From JABSSA01 sp039975755 (GTDB lineage Bacteria > Pseudomonadota > Alphaproteobacteria > Rhodobacterales > Rhodobacteraceae), in the NCBI GenBank assembly GCA_039975755.1, contig JBDWGM010000058.1, positions 1 through 24,835 on the forward strand: a stretch of DNA of 24,835 nucleotides, in the 5' to 3' direction. Below the pieces are notes generated by a model. It was not told where the DNA came from. It ran no database searches and was given only the letters and a program-made list of their open reading frames with translations. The position numbers and the translations under genes are program-made. Positions 1-7,316 of this stretch are shown piece by piece (position 1 is the stretch's first letter; the number at the start of each line of letters is the position of its first letter).

Positions 1-86
1 CTTTCGACAAACCCACCCGCTCCATCGGAGGTGCGCGTCGCGTTTTCTAATGTCAGGCGTCGGTTCAAACGTGGCGGTGCTTTCAT
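1..86 (-). CDS. GTA head-tail stopper / head closure protein (g7-like), N-terminal fragment
   Basis: Only the first 28 codons lie in the window. The ATG at 86-84 shares one base with the TGA of the adaptor gene (TGATG), so translation is probably coupled. The visible N-terminus reads MKAPPRLNRRLTLEN followed by a Gly-rich DGAGGF turn. That is the usual opening of the phage head-tail joining (SPP1 gp16-like) family in RcGTA clusters. In RcGTA the stopper sits between adaptor and tail and closes the portal channel after DNA packaging. The assignment rests on this short N-terminus plus gene order, so it is family-level only. Confidence 0.7.
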   Translation of the reverse strand, partial: MKAPPRLNRRLTLENATRTSDGAGGFVE

Positions 87-682
87 CACGCACCCCCCGC
101 GAACAATCGCATGGTTTTGTAACGCTCAATCAGGCTGGTAACCCCAAACGGCATACACCCACCGCTCAGCCCGGTATCATTGCGAAATTCATAATAATGC
201 GCCGCCAGCAACAACACGGCCTGTCGCAAATCGACCGGAAGGTCACCCCAATTGGTGCCATAACCAGCCGAGAACGAAATCTCGGCCCGCCCAGCGCTCG
301 GTATGTTTGGCAGCATATACCCAACCGCCCGCAATTTCGGATGCGCGTTGTCCTGCTCCAACCAAAAGACGTCGTTATCCACAACGCTTTTGTCCCCTAA
401 TCTTTGAACAATCTCGATTGAATTGATCGCAACAACAGGCGCCACTGGCAGGGGGTGCACATCCGGACAATGCCACTCATTCACATCCAGACGAAAGCCA
501 CGCTCCAGCAATGTTTTTCCAGTCCGCCCTTCAATCGCCGCAAGGGAGGCGCGCAAAAAGCCCCGCAAGACGTCGTCTTGAACCGTGTCTTCTGCAAACC
601 CCGTTCCCAGTCGCAAATGCGCCTTTAGATCATCGACGGGCAATGCCCCGTCAGGCACTGTGGTCTCTTCGATCAGCTTCAT
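86..682 (-). CDS. GTA head-tail adaptor (g6, phiE125 gp8-like family)
   Basis: This is a 198-residue protein. I chose the ATG at 682 because GGAGAA lies just upstream and because the longer open frame (to 844) adds a run of Arg-rich residues unlike a phage head protein. It begins MKLIEETTVPDGALPVDDLK, then has an H-L-R-L-G segment and a helical N-terminal half, and it ends in a helix around residues 160-185 with HYYEFRN. This pattern is typical of the gp6-like head-tail connector family. In RcGTA the protein forms a ring below the portal. It lies 167 bases after the capsid gene and overlaps the stopper gene by one base. It is part of the GTA head operon and was recognised by sequence pattern and order. 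Confidence 0.82.
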   Translation of the reverse strand: MKLIEETTVPDGALPVDDLKAHLRLGTGFAEDTVQDDVLRGFLRASLAAIEGRTGKTLLERGFRLDVNEWHCPDVHPLPVAPVVAINSIEIVQRLGDKSVVDNDVFWLEQDNAHPKLRAVGYMLPNIPSAGRAEISFSAGYGTNWGDLPVDLRQAVLLLAAHYYEFRNDTGLSGGCMPFGVTSLIERYKTMRLFAGGA

Positions 683-849
683 TGATCTTCTCCTGACAAT
701 TCTCTTCCCCCGCGCATGCCGCAACAATCCCGGACGCACGCCACGCCGCGTCGCTCGGACGGAGGGGAGCAGCTGGACAACGCCTCGCATAAATGCGTGC
801 GCCCGGGTGTCGAAGGCAGTGTCCCGCCTCCGACGATCCACCAACAGAT

Positions 850-2028
850 TTAGGCTGCGGCGAATTTCAGGATTTTGATCGCAGCAAAGTCGCTGACATC
901 TCCGCCCACGCGTTTCGTGGCATAGAACAGAACATGAGGCTTGGCGCTGAACGGGTCGCGCAGGACACGCAGATCAGGACGCTCGGCAACAGTGTAGCCC
1001 GCCGAGAAATCACCAAATGCAATCGCATCTGCACCCGCCTCTGGATCCGGCATGTCTTCGGCGATCAGCACGGCATAGCCCATAAGGCGCGCAGGCTCTC
1101 CAGCGGACAGACCGTCAGACCACAAGAAGCGACCGTCATTGTCTTTCAGCTTGCGGATATGACCAGCCGTCTTTGAATTCATCACAAACGTACCATTGGC
1201 CCGATATTGCGCGCCCAATGCGTAAACCACATCCACGACGGCCTCTGCAGTGACAGCACCATCCGTGCCAGTCGCGACATACCCCAGATTGCCCCAAGAC
1301 CATGAATCCTCGGCAACAATGGAATGATCCAGGAAACCGCGCGGCTTGTCTGCTCCGTCTCCCACAACAAACGCAGCCGCTTCAGCGCTCGCGAATTTGC
1401 TGGCGATCCGATCTGCCAACCAGTTTTCGATGTCAAACGCACTGTCATCCAGCAAACGCTGCGACGCCTTTGGCAGAGCCGACAATTCGTGCAAAGGAAT
1501 GGTGATCCGATCAATCTGCGGAGTCGCCGTTTCGGTCAAAGCGCCGGTTTCTGACGCCCAACCTGTGCCGATATCCGTGTGATCGATCAGCACATCATAG
1601 GAAGTGGCCTCGACATTCACGACACTTGCGATTGAACGAATGGACGCGGTGGCATTCAACGTCGATTTCACAGTTTCCGATGTCTGCGCATCAACCAAAT
1701 ATCCGCCATCGCTGTTCACAGCCGTCGAAAGCGACTTGCCTTCCAACTCCAGCCCGCGCAATCCATCGTCATCGCCCGAGCGTAAATACGCCGCCATAGC
1801 TTTTTGATGCGGCGCACCCACATCAGCATTTGCCGCAAGATGTGGGCGTTGGACGTTCAAATGTTTCCGATCCAGCATGGTCAGTCGCTCTTCTGTTTGT
1901 TGAAATTTGGTTTGCATGTCGGCTTGAAAGCCTTTGAATTCGGTGACGAAACCCTGAACGGCCTCTGCCACCTCGCGTGCCGGGGACAAACCTTCCCCGG
2001 TCCGAGCCTCGATCTCGGTCTTGCTCAT
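850..2028 (-). CDS. GTA major capsid protein (g5, HK97 fold)
   Basis: This is a 392-residue phage major capsid protein of the HK97 family, the shell subunit of the GTA particle. Residues 1 to about 100 are charged and helical (MSKTEIEARTGEG, then VTEFKGFQADMQTKFQQTEERL). They look like the scaffold-like delta domain that the neighbouring protease removes in this family. The rest has HK97-type landmarks: DGGYLVDAQTSE, then ALPKASQRLLDDSAFDIENWLADRIA, then the ADKPRGFL loop and a C-terminal VLFYATKRVGGDV strand. There are two ATGs six bases apart (2034 and 2028). GAGG lies 8 bases before the second and only 2 before the first, so I chose 2028. Length fits the RcGTA capsid protein (about 400 residues). 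The gene follows the protease gene by 37 bases in the same operon. Confidence 0.93.
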   Translation of the reverse strand: MSKTEIEARTGEGLSPAREVAEAVQGFVTEFKGFQADMQTKFQQTEERLTMLDRKHLNVQRPHLAANADVGAPHQKAMAAYLRSGDDDGLRGLELEGKSLSTAVNSDGGYLVDAQTSETVKSTLNATASIRSIASVVNVEATSYDVLIDHTDIGTGWASETGALTETATPQIDRITIPLHELSALPKASQRLLDDSAFDIENWLADRIASKFASAEAAAFVVGDGADKPRGFLDHSIVAEDSWSWGNLGYVATGTDGAVTAEAVVDVVYALGAQYRANGTFVMNSKTAGHIRKLKDNDGRFLWSDGLSAGEPARLMGYAVLIAEDMPDPEAGADAIAFGDFSAGYTVAERPDLRVLRDPFSAKPHVLFYATKRVGGDVSDFAAIKILKFAAA

Positions 2029-2065
2029 CTGCATGTCCTCGATGGTTGGTTGGTATTTGGCGGGC

Positions 2066-2629
2066 TTAGGACCGCGCCAGGCTTGCGCACGCACCTCGAA
2101 AGGCCGCCGCCATGTCACGCAAAGCATCCAGCTCATCCAAGGTGCTATCCTCGGATTTTGCTGCCACCCGCGCACTGGGCAACATTGGGAACGTCACCAA
2201 AGACACTTCCCAAAGTTCCAGTTCCTTAAGGACTCTATGGCCCTGATCGTTTTTTGCTGCCTTCACGGTGCGGTACCCAATCGACAATCCATCAATCGCG
2301 CCCGCCTCAATCAATTCGACAGCCTCACGCCCCTTACTGACACCCATCAGAATGCGCCCCTTGACCCAAAGGCCAGTGTCGTCTTCTCGCACCTCGTCCC
2401 AAATCCCGATGGGTTGGGCTGGATCGTGCTGCCACAGCATCTTGATGGACCGCTTCTCAATCGCCATCCGATCAAGGCACGTCCTATACGCCCCCTTGGC
2501 GACAACATCGCCGCCCTGATCCGTCGACCCGAACAGACTGGCATAGCCTTCTATGGCGGCCCCATCCACCAGCTCCAAGGTCTCTCCGAAGGTCGCAAAT
2601 TTGGTCTCCAGACCACTGTCTGCGTGCAT
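2066..2629 (-). CDS. GTA prohead protease (g4, HK97 family, peptidase U35/S78)
   Basis: This 187-residue prohead maturation protease would cleave the capsid scaffold domain before DNA packaging. The ATG at 2629 is preceded by AAGGAG with a 6-base spacer, so the longer open frame upstream is rejected. Family motifs are present: an N-terminal IEGYASLFG strand (about residues 27-34), a His in MLWQHDPAQPIG (H68, likely catalytic), a Ser in AIDGLSIGYR (S116, likely nucleophile) and an acidic residue in LELWEVSLVTFPM (E141). It lies between g3.5 and the capsid gene, the standard RcGTA order. Length is normal for GTA proteases and nothing looks broken. Confidence 0.92.
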   Translation of the reverse strand: MHADSGLETKFATFGETLELVDGAAIEGYASLFGSTDQGGDVVAKGAYRTCLDRMAIEKRSIKMLWQHDPAQPIGIWDEVREDDTGLWVKGRILMGVSKGREAVELIEAGAIDGLSIGYRTVKAAKNDQGHRVLKELELWEVSLVTFPMLPSARVAAKSEDSTLDELDALRDMAAAFRGACASLARS

Positions 2630-2652
2630 GATATTCTCCTTTGAAAGATAGC

Positions 2653-2877
2653 TCATGGAACGGCCACCATGATCGACTGGAACGCCTGTGCCAGAACCAC
2701 GGCAACAACACCGTAGACAGCCAACCACATTCGTTTTTCCAAACGCTGCAGCAGTTCTTCCAATCGATCCAAGCGTGCCGCAATGTTGTCGAACTGAATC
2801 TGGCTGACGCGTTCATGCGCCTTCAGCTTCAGCCCCGGCGCACATTCAAAGCGCTCATAGCCAGAATGATCACTCAT
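2653..2877 (-). CDS. GTA head formation protein (g3.5, rcc01685-like)
   Basis: This 74-residue protein starts at the ATG at 2877, overlapping the end of the portal gene by 8 bases. Sequence features are a short N-terminal part (MSDHSGYERFECAPGLKLK), an amphipathic helix rich in Leu, Arg and Glu (about residues 28-47, LDRLEELLQRLEKRM, likely coiled coil), then a hydrophobic helix (about 48-70, WLAVYGVVAVVLAQAF) that could span a membrane. The same layout occurs in the small gene between portal and protease of RcGTA-like clusters, annotated as a head formation protein. The molecular role is poorly known. The reading frame is intact, so it is likely a functional member. Confidence 0.78.
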   Translation of the reverse strand: MSDHSGYERFECAPGLKLKAHERVSQIQFDNIAARLDRLEELLQRLEKRMWLAVYGVVAVVLAQAFQSIMVAVP

Positions 2878-4045
2878 CCCCCTGCTCCATTGCAGGCAAA
2901 CCCAGCAAACGACGCTTTTCCCCATCACTCAGGAAATCCGCCGCCGCCACTCGCGTCCATTGCGCATCTCGCTCAGCGGACAAGGCCGGCACCTGATCCA
3001 GATCCGGCGTCAGGTCGACGTTTTCAGAGACGAACAATCCAAGCCAATCCGCCAAGGTCGCTGATACACGCTGCGCCAACGGCAGAACCGTCAGACGATA
3101 AAACGCGCGGTTCGCTTCTTGGTAATTGGCATAGGTCGCATCCCCTTGAATGCCCAACAACATAGGCGGAACACCAAAGGCCAAGGCAATTTCACGCGCC
3201 GCAGATTCCTTTGTCTTTTGGAATTCCATGTCAGAGGGCGAAAACCCCATAGGTTTCCAATCCAACCCACCTTCCAAAAGCATCGGACGACCAGCATTTC
3301 GCGCGCCGGAATAATTCGCCTCCATCTCATGGACGACACGCTCATATTGATCCGAACTCAACGTGCCCGCGCCATCCGTTCCGCGATACACAATGGCCCC
3401 CGACGGACGCGCCGCATTATCAAGCAGCGCTTTGGACCACCGGCTGGCTGAATTATGCACATCCAAAGCCATGGCAGCCGCTTGCAAAGGGGACAGCCCA
3501 TAATGGTCATCTTGCGGGTGAAACGCCTTGAGATGGCAAATCGGGCTTGGGACACCACTCGTGTCAAATCGATGTTTGCGCGATCCCACGCTGTATTCGT
3601 ATGCGACAGGCCACCCATCCGCGCCGGGCACAACGCTCATTCTGTCAGACCGCAACACGTGCAACTCAAGCGGAATGCCCGCTTCGCCTGCGACAGCCTC
3701 GACATAGGCATTCCCGCTTAACAGCATCTGCGCATACAGCGCTTCCAGCAATTCGGCGCGCCCCTGTCCGGGATTGGGCCGCTTGATCAGGTCCAACACC
3801 GGATGCTTTGCAAATCGTTCCTGTTCAGTTTGCAAAACCAACGGCAACGCGGCAGCGGCTTCTGCAATCAACTTGATACAGCGAAACCCAACCGGATTGC
3901 TTAAAAAGCCCGACTTGGTCAAAGACACTGTGTCTCTGGGGCTCCAAGCCACGCGCCCATTTGACGCCCAAGCCATGACCGGCCCCGTCGCCGAGGCCTT
4001 TTGCTCCGGTGCCTCGTCCCGTCGCTTGAGAAATTCAAACACCAT
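2870..4045 (-). CDS. GTA portal protein (g3, HK97 family)
   Basis: This 391-residue portal protein forms the dodecameric DNA channel at one capsid vertex and docks the terminase. The ATG at 4045 has AGGAG 7 bases upstream, and the extra 20 codons of the longer open frame are ignored. The HK97 portal signature is visible: an N-terminal FLKRR segment, SGFLSNPVGFRCIKLIAEAAAALPL (about residues 45-70), GNAYVEAV, the LSPLQAAAMALDVHNSASRW core, and near the C-terminal part KTKESAAREIALAFGVPPMLLG followed by TYANYQEANRAFYRLTVLPL. Length fits the family. A 146-base gap containing a run of A/T separates it from the terminase gene, and its end overlaps g3.5. Confidence 0.93.
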   Translation of the reverse strand: MVFEFLKRRDEAPEQKASATGPVMAWASNGRVAWSPRDTVSLTKSGFLSNPVGFRCIKLIAEAAAALPLVLQTEQERFAKHPVLDLIKRPNPGQGRAELLEALYAQMLLSGNAYVEAVAGEAGIPLELHVLRSDRMSVVPGADGWPVAYEYSVGSRKHRFDTSGVPSPICHLKAFHPQDDHYGLSPLQAAAMALDVHNSASRWSKALLDNAARPSGAIVYRGTDGAGTLSSDQYERVVHEMEANYSGARNAGRPMLLEGGLDWKPMGFSPSDMEFQKTKESAAREIALAFGVPPMLLGIQGDATYANYQEANRAFYRLTVLPLAQRVSATLADWLGLFVSENVDLTPDLDQVPALSAERDAQWTRVAAADFLSDGEKRRLLGLPAMEQGDE

Positions 4046-4191
4046 TTCGGCTCTCCTGCTGCCTAAGGGGCATCGCCGCCCGCCCACAAAAAAAGCGCCG
4101 CCCAATCAAGGACCGCGCCAAACATCTGATCGGACCACAAAGGCCCATTAATTTCGTTTCATTCCAAATTCGCGATTTGACCCGCTGGGGG

Positions 4192-5607
4192 TTACAATCG
4201 CCTCACTCCCGGACGACGTGCATCCTGTTGGGGTTTGATCATCAGTTCGTGCAATGCCCAAACCAACGCGTCCACCCGGTCGGGTGATCCCTGCCCCGCA
4301 AATCCATGCCGGGTCATTTTCACCATCTGGTCTTCCAGATCATCCAACGCCAAACCATGCCTGACACGCCCCTGTTCATACAAAGCCGCCACCGGTTCTG
4401 CCCGCACGACTTTCCCCCGGCTGGCATGAACCGACGTAAACGGCACCATCGGATCGACCGCGCGGATCACCTGACGCACCATTTCTCCACCTTGGTTAAC
4501 CTCGGCCACCAAACGGTCTGCTTCAAACTCTTCCATCGCGGCGACGGCTGCGCGGGCCCATTCAGCCGGGCTTGCTCCTTTAACCGTGCGATCCGCCAAC
4601 ACAAAGGCGCACCAGTCCTCTGGCGGCCCTTCTGTGACAGCGCCTGCAACAACGATCCCACATTCATCCGCGCTCGAGGACGACGTCGTGGCCGGATCAA
4701 CCGCAACAACGATGCGATCCAAATCGGGAATTTCCCGCACCCGCACCGTTTCCAACATCGCCGAATTCCACAACGCGCCATCCACATCCCGCAGTAAAAC
4801 GCCGTCCAATTCCTGACGCCCCAACCGTGTCCCGGCATAGCGCGCCCTGACCTCTTTCAGAAAGCTCGAGGCCAAATTGGCCCGGTTCGCTTCTGTCGGC
4901 GCGTGGGTCATCACACACGAGTCTTGCTCAAGCAGTGTTTTCAAGACATCCACATTGCGCGGCGTAGTGGTCACGCACACCCGGGGCGCATCTCCCAATC
5001 GCAGGGCAAACTGCAACATATCCCAGGTTTCTTGCGCCTTCTTCCACTTCGCCAGCTCGTCAACCCACGCGCCATCGAATTGCGGTCCTCGTAATCCTTC
5101 CGGATCAGACGCGCTATAGGCCACCGCCTCAGCGCCATTGGGCCACACCAGACGTTTGCGCGATGCATTCCATTCTGGTCGCCGATCCAGTGGCGAGCAG
5201 GCCAAAATCCCGCTTTCGCCAAACACCATAACTTCGCGGACCTGATCATAGGTCTCGCCCACCAATGCGATACGCTTGCACATACCAGCGTCGAAGGGTT
5301 TCGCGCCCTCGACCTGATCACGCACCCATTCTGCACCAGCACGCGTCTTACCGGCCCCTCTGCCCCCCATGATCACCCAATTGCGCCAATCTCCCTCGGG
5401 CGGCAATTGATGGGGCAAAGCCCAAAATTCAAAGAGATAAAGAAGGGCGCCAACGGCGCCCTCACTAAGTTCATTCAGAAACTGCTCCTGCATTGCAACA
5501 GGCGCGGAGGCGATTAAGCGCGCACCCGACCTCAGATCGGGCTTCTCTGAGATCGAAGGCGTATCCACCTCTGGCAATTTCAGATTGTTTTCGTCGGCAC
5601 TCAGCAA
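4192..5607 (-). CDS. GTA terminase large subunit (g2), ATPase-nuclease packaging motor
   Basis: This 471-residue motor protein packages DNA into GTA heads and cuts it. The ATPase domain has Walker A GGRGAGKT (81-88), Walker B AWVDE with D183/E184, and coupling motif TTTP (213-216). The RNase H-like nuclease domain has acidic residues at D304 (VVAVDP), E369 (VAEVNQGG) and D443/D446 (PDRVDAL). The start at TTG 5607 was chosen because GGAGG lies 6 bases before it. The first in-frame ATG (5493) has no good ribosome site and would remove 38 residues. The chosen start makes the gene overlap g1 by 137 bases. RcGTA-type terminases package headfuls of host DNA with little sequence preference; that is family knowledge, not visible here. 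Confidence 0.9.
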   Translation of the reverse strand: MLSADENNLKLPEVDTPSISEKPDLRSGARLIASAPVAMQEQFLNELSEGAVGALLYLFEFWALPHQLPPEGDWRNWVIMGGRGAGKTRAGAEWVRDQVEGAKPFDAGMCKRIALVGETYDQVREVMVFGESGILACSPLDRRPEWNASRKRLVWPNGAEAVAYSASDPEGLRGPQFDGAWVDELAKWKKAQETWDMLQFALRLGDAPRVCVTTTPRNVDVLKTLLEQDSCVMTHAPTEANRANLASSFLKEVRARYAGTRLGRQELDGVLLRDVDGALWNSAMLETVRVREIPDLDRIVVAVDPATTSSSSADECGIVVAGAVTEGPPEDWCAFVLADRTVKGASPAEWARAAVAAMEEFEADRLVAEVNQGGEMVRQVIRAVDPMVPFTSVHASRGKVVRAEPVAALYEQGRVRHGLALDDLEDQMVKMTRHGFAGQGSPDRVDALVWALHELMIKPQQDARRPGVRRL

Positions 5608-5815
5608 GTGTCGCCTCCAGTTTTAGACAGGACGAAACAAGCCCACTCACTTCCGTGAAGGCCCGTTTGGTCCCGGTTTCATCGAACTTCCCCCCGGTCT
5701 CGGCACCCTCTGTGTGGCGCTCGAGTTTTTGGCGCAAATGTTCCAATTGCGACTGGATACTTTCCAGCAGCTTCTCAGACCGTTCCGCCTGTGCGTCCGG
5801 GGTCAACAAAGTCAT
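5471..5815 (-). CDS. GTA small terminase-like protein (g1)
   Basis: This 114-residue protein is the first gene of the GTA cluster. The N-terminal half is strongly helical and likely coiled coil (SEKLLESIQSQLEHLRQKLERHT, about residues 13-35). A second helix (SGLVSSCLKLEATLAECRRKQSEIARG) follows, and then a basic and Cys-containing C-terminal part. Position and length match RcGTA g1, described as a small terminase that lacks the usual DNA-binding domain. The ribosome site is weak (GAGG about 12 bases upstream of the ATG). Its last 137 bases also encode the start of g2 in another frame. The call rests mainly on position, size and helical pattern. Confidence 0.7.
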   Translation of the reverse strand: MTLLTPDAQAERSEKLLESIQSQLEHLRQKLERHTEGAETGGKFDETGTKRAFTEVSGLVSSCLKLEATLAECRRKQSEIARGGYAFDLREARSEVGCALNRLRACCNAGAVSE

Positions 5816-5927
5816 TCTGTCTCGCTACCTCTCATGCGTTGCTTACTCAGCCCCTCCGCACGAGCCCGAAAAGGAAAAGCGACCTCCAAGGTTTCCCTCG
5901 GGGCCGCTTACCCACTTCTTCCAGCTT

Positions 5928-5948
5928 GTCACAATGTATACTTGTGAC
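5928..5948. promoter_or_regulatory. Perfect inverted repeat GTCACAA-N7-TTGTGAC over the GTA -10 box
   Basis: Heptamers GTCACAA (5928-5934) and TTGTGAC (5942-5948) flank a 7-base centre that contains the -10 hexamer of the proximal GTA promoter. Both arms match exactly. An inverted repeat centred on a -10 box is the usual layout of a repressor operator. The arms are in the opposite orientation to a CRP site (TGTGA-N6-TCACA), so that family is not implied. The cognate protein is unknown. Confidence 0.55.
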
Positions 5949-5963
5949 CGTTCGCAAAGTCAA
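5935..5963 (-). promoter_or_regulatory. Candidate proximal GTA promoter (TTGACT-N17-TATACA)
   Basis: On the minus strand, TTGACT (5963-5958) and TATACA (5940-5935) are separated by exactly 17 bases. This is a near-consensus housekeeping sigma-factor promoter. Transcription would start near 5928 and give a leader of about 110 bases before the g1 ATG at 5815. No other gene lies between it and g1, so its target should be the GTA operon. Confidence 0.6.
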
Positions 5964-6013
5964 GGAAATTCGCGAACGCCCATTCCGACCCACCGTACGG
6001 TATATTTAACAAA

Positions 6014-6042
6014 ATCATAATGTTAGGTTAATTTTTGGTTAA
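6014..6042 (-). promoter_or_regulatory. Candidate distal GTA promoter with CtrA-type box (TTAA-N7-TTAAC)
   Basis: TTAA at 6028-6031 and TTAAC at 6039-6043 are separated by seven bases, a perfect match to the CtrA full-site consensus. Read on the minus strand, TTAACC (6042-6037) sits 17 bases before TATGAT (6019-6014), which differs from TATAAT in one base. The box therefore covers the -35, as in CtrA-activated promoters. The start point would be near 6007, upstream of the proximal promoter. CtrA control of GTA production is known in Rhodobacterales; a direct site here is inferred. Confidence 0.55.
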
Positions 6043-6155
6043 CAAAAACAGCAAATGTCACAACCATCAACTGGATTTTAAATGTCTTAACTCACGCACG
6101 CAATTCCACCCGCAAACGGGCTAAGTATTCGCGCCTAACCGAATAACGCTCCGGC

Positions 6156-7316
6156 TCAATTGTTGGAATTTGCGCGCTCAGCTTCGATCTCACGCCAGCG
6201 GGCAACATTGGAGTTGTGCTCATCCAGCGTTGTCGCAAACGCGTGACCACCCGTCCCATCCGCAACAAAGAATATGAACTCCGAACCGTCCGGTTGTCCC
6301 GCCGCCATCAAGCTTTCTCTGCCCGGATTGGCAATCGGTGTCGGCGGAAGACCTTCGATGACATATGTGTTCCACGGCGTTTCCGCACGCAGCTCGCTGC
6401 TGCGCAATCCGCGCCCCAACACACCCCTGCCACGTGTAATGCCATAAATGACCGTTGGATCCGTTTGCAGACGCATGCCTTGGTTCAGACGATTGATAAA
6501 CACACTCGACACAGTTGGACGTTCTGACGCGACGCCCGTTTCTTTTTCGATGATCGAAGCCAAGGTGATCAACTCTTCCGGGCTGTTCAACGGAACCGAT
6601 GGATCTCGTGCCGCCCATGCTGCGGCAACAAGCTCTTCCTGAGCCTCTTGCATTTGGACAAGAATATCCGAACGCGACTGTCCTTTGCGCACCTCGTAAC
6701 TGTCGGGTGCCAAAGCGCCTTCCGGTGGAATATCTGTGATGTCTTCGCTCAAAACGTCCAAAGCGTTCAATGCAGACACGATCTGCCAGCTGGTGACCCC
6801 TTCAGCAAACGTAACACGATACCGCGTGTCCGCTGACTCTTTGACCTCTGTATAGACCTCAGGGACCGCATCATCACCGATCACAAATTCGGCTTTTTCG
6901 ACAAAATCATTGGTCTGTGGATCCAATTCGCGCACCTGCGCCTGAACCCGTGCGATGCCCACCCGATACACAACTTCGGTCCCGCATGTGCTCGCGCCAC
7001 CTTTGGTGACCGCATCAACGATCTCTGACATCGAGCTTTTGGGTGTAATCAAAAAAGAACCTGCCTTCAAAAGCTGACTCTTTTCCGAATAATCCGCACC
7101 CATCCGGAAAATAGCACCGCTCGTAATGGCACCTTCTTCTTCAAGCTCGTTACTGACCCTGGCAAAATTTGATCCAGAATCGACCTTAAGACAAATCGCC
7201 TGCGCCAACGGCCCCGGTTCCTGATATTCGCCACGCCCCCATACAATGATCCCGCCCACGAGGAACAGAATCACCGCGAACAATGTGACCGCATTGGAAG
7301 CAATAGCGCGCCACAT
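6156..7316 (-). CDS. mltG: Endolytic murein transglycosylase MltG (YceG family)
   Basis: This 386-residue inner-membrane enzyme cuts nascent glycan strands, ending their elongation at the cell wall. There is one N-terminal membrane helix (about residues 8-27) and then a periplasmic part with a LysM-like segment (about 40-105, RVSNELEEEGAI). The catalytic domain has LASIIEKET (catalytic Glu of the EKET motif, E257), VFINRLNQGMRLQTDPTVIYGI and NTYVIEGLPPTPIANPG near the end. Older annotations call this family aminodeoxychorismate lyase-like. The ATG at 7316 overlaps the fabF stop in TGATG, implying translational coupling. The central part (about 105-175) is longer than in the E. coli protein. 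The gene lies directly upstream of the GTA region. Confidence 0.93.
   Translation of the reverse strand: MWRAIASNAVTLFAVILFLVGGIIVWGRGEYQEPGPLAQAICLKVDSGSNFARVSNELEEEGAITSGAIFRMGADYSEKSQLLKAGSFLITPKSSMSEIVDAVTKGGASTCGTEVVYRVGIARVQAQVRELDPQTNDFVEKAEFVIGDDAVPEVYTEVKESADTRYRVTFAEGVTSWQIVSALNALDVLSEDITDIPPEGALAPDSYEVRKGQSRSDILVQMQEAQEELVAAAWAARDPSVPLNSPEELITLASIIEKETGVASERPTVSSVFINRLNQGMRLQTDPTVIYGITRGRGVLGRGLRSSELRAETPWNTYVIEGLPPTPIANPGRESLMAAGQPDGSEFIFFVADGTGGHAFATTLDEHNSNVARWREIEAERANSNN

Larger units (their letters stand above)
5816..6155. other. GTA upstream regulatory region (no gene seen)
   Basis: These 340 bases separate the end of mltG from g1. No convincing gene is present on either strand. 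The region is AT-richer than its flanks between about 6000 and 6090. It holds two candidate minus-strand promoters, a perfect TTAA-N7-TTAAC box, an inverted repeat of GTCACAA around the proximal -10, a third TTGTGAC heptamer (minus strand, 6063-6057), a 10-base palindrome ACCGTACGGT (5992-6001), and a GTTCGC/GCGAAC inverted pair around the proximal -35. Only a weak 4-base-stem hairpin (6109-6120) follows mltG, so read-through from fabF-mltG into the GTA is possible. Confidence 0.8.

Noticed and set aside
683..844. N-terminal extension of the GTA adaptor
   Set aside because: It is extremely Arg-rich and has no family counterpart, and a good ribosome site precedes the ATG at 682.
1..5815. Complete or degraded prophage
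   Set aside because: Order and content match the RcGTA head cluster. There is no integrase, repressor, attachment-site repeat or lysis gene, and mltG-fab neighbours are ordinary chromosomal genes.
5928..5948. CRP/FNR-type site
   Set aside because: The arms are GTCACAA then TTGTGAC, the reverse orientation to TGTGA-N6-TCACA, and there is no TTGAT-N4-ATCAA.
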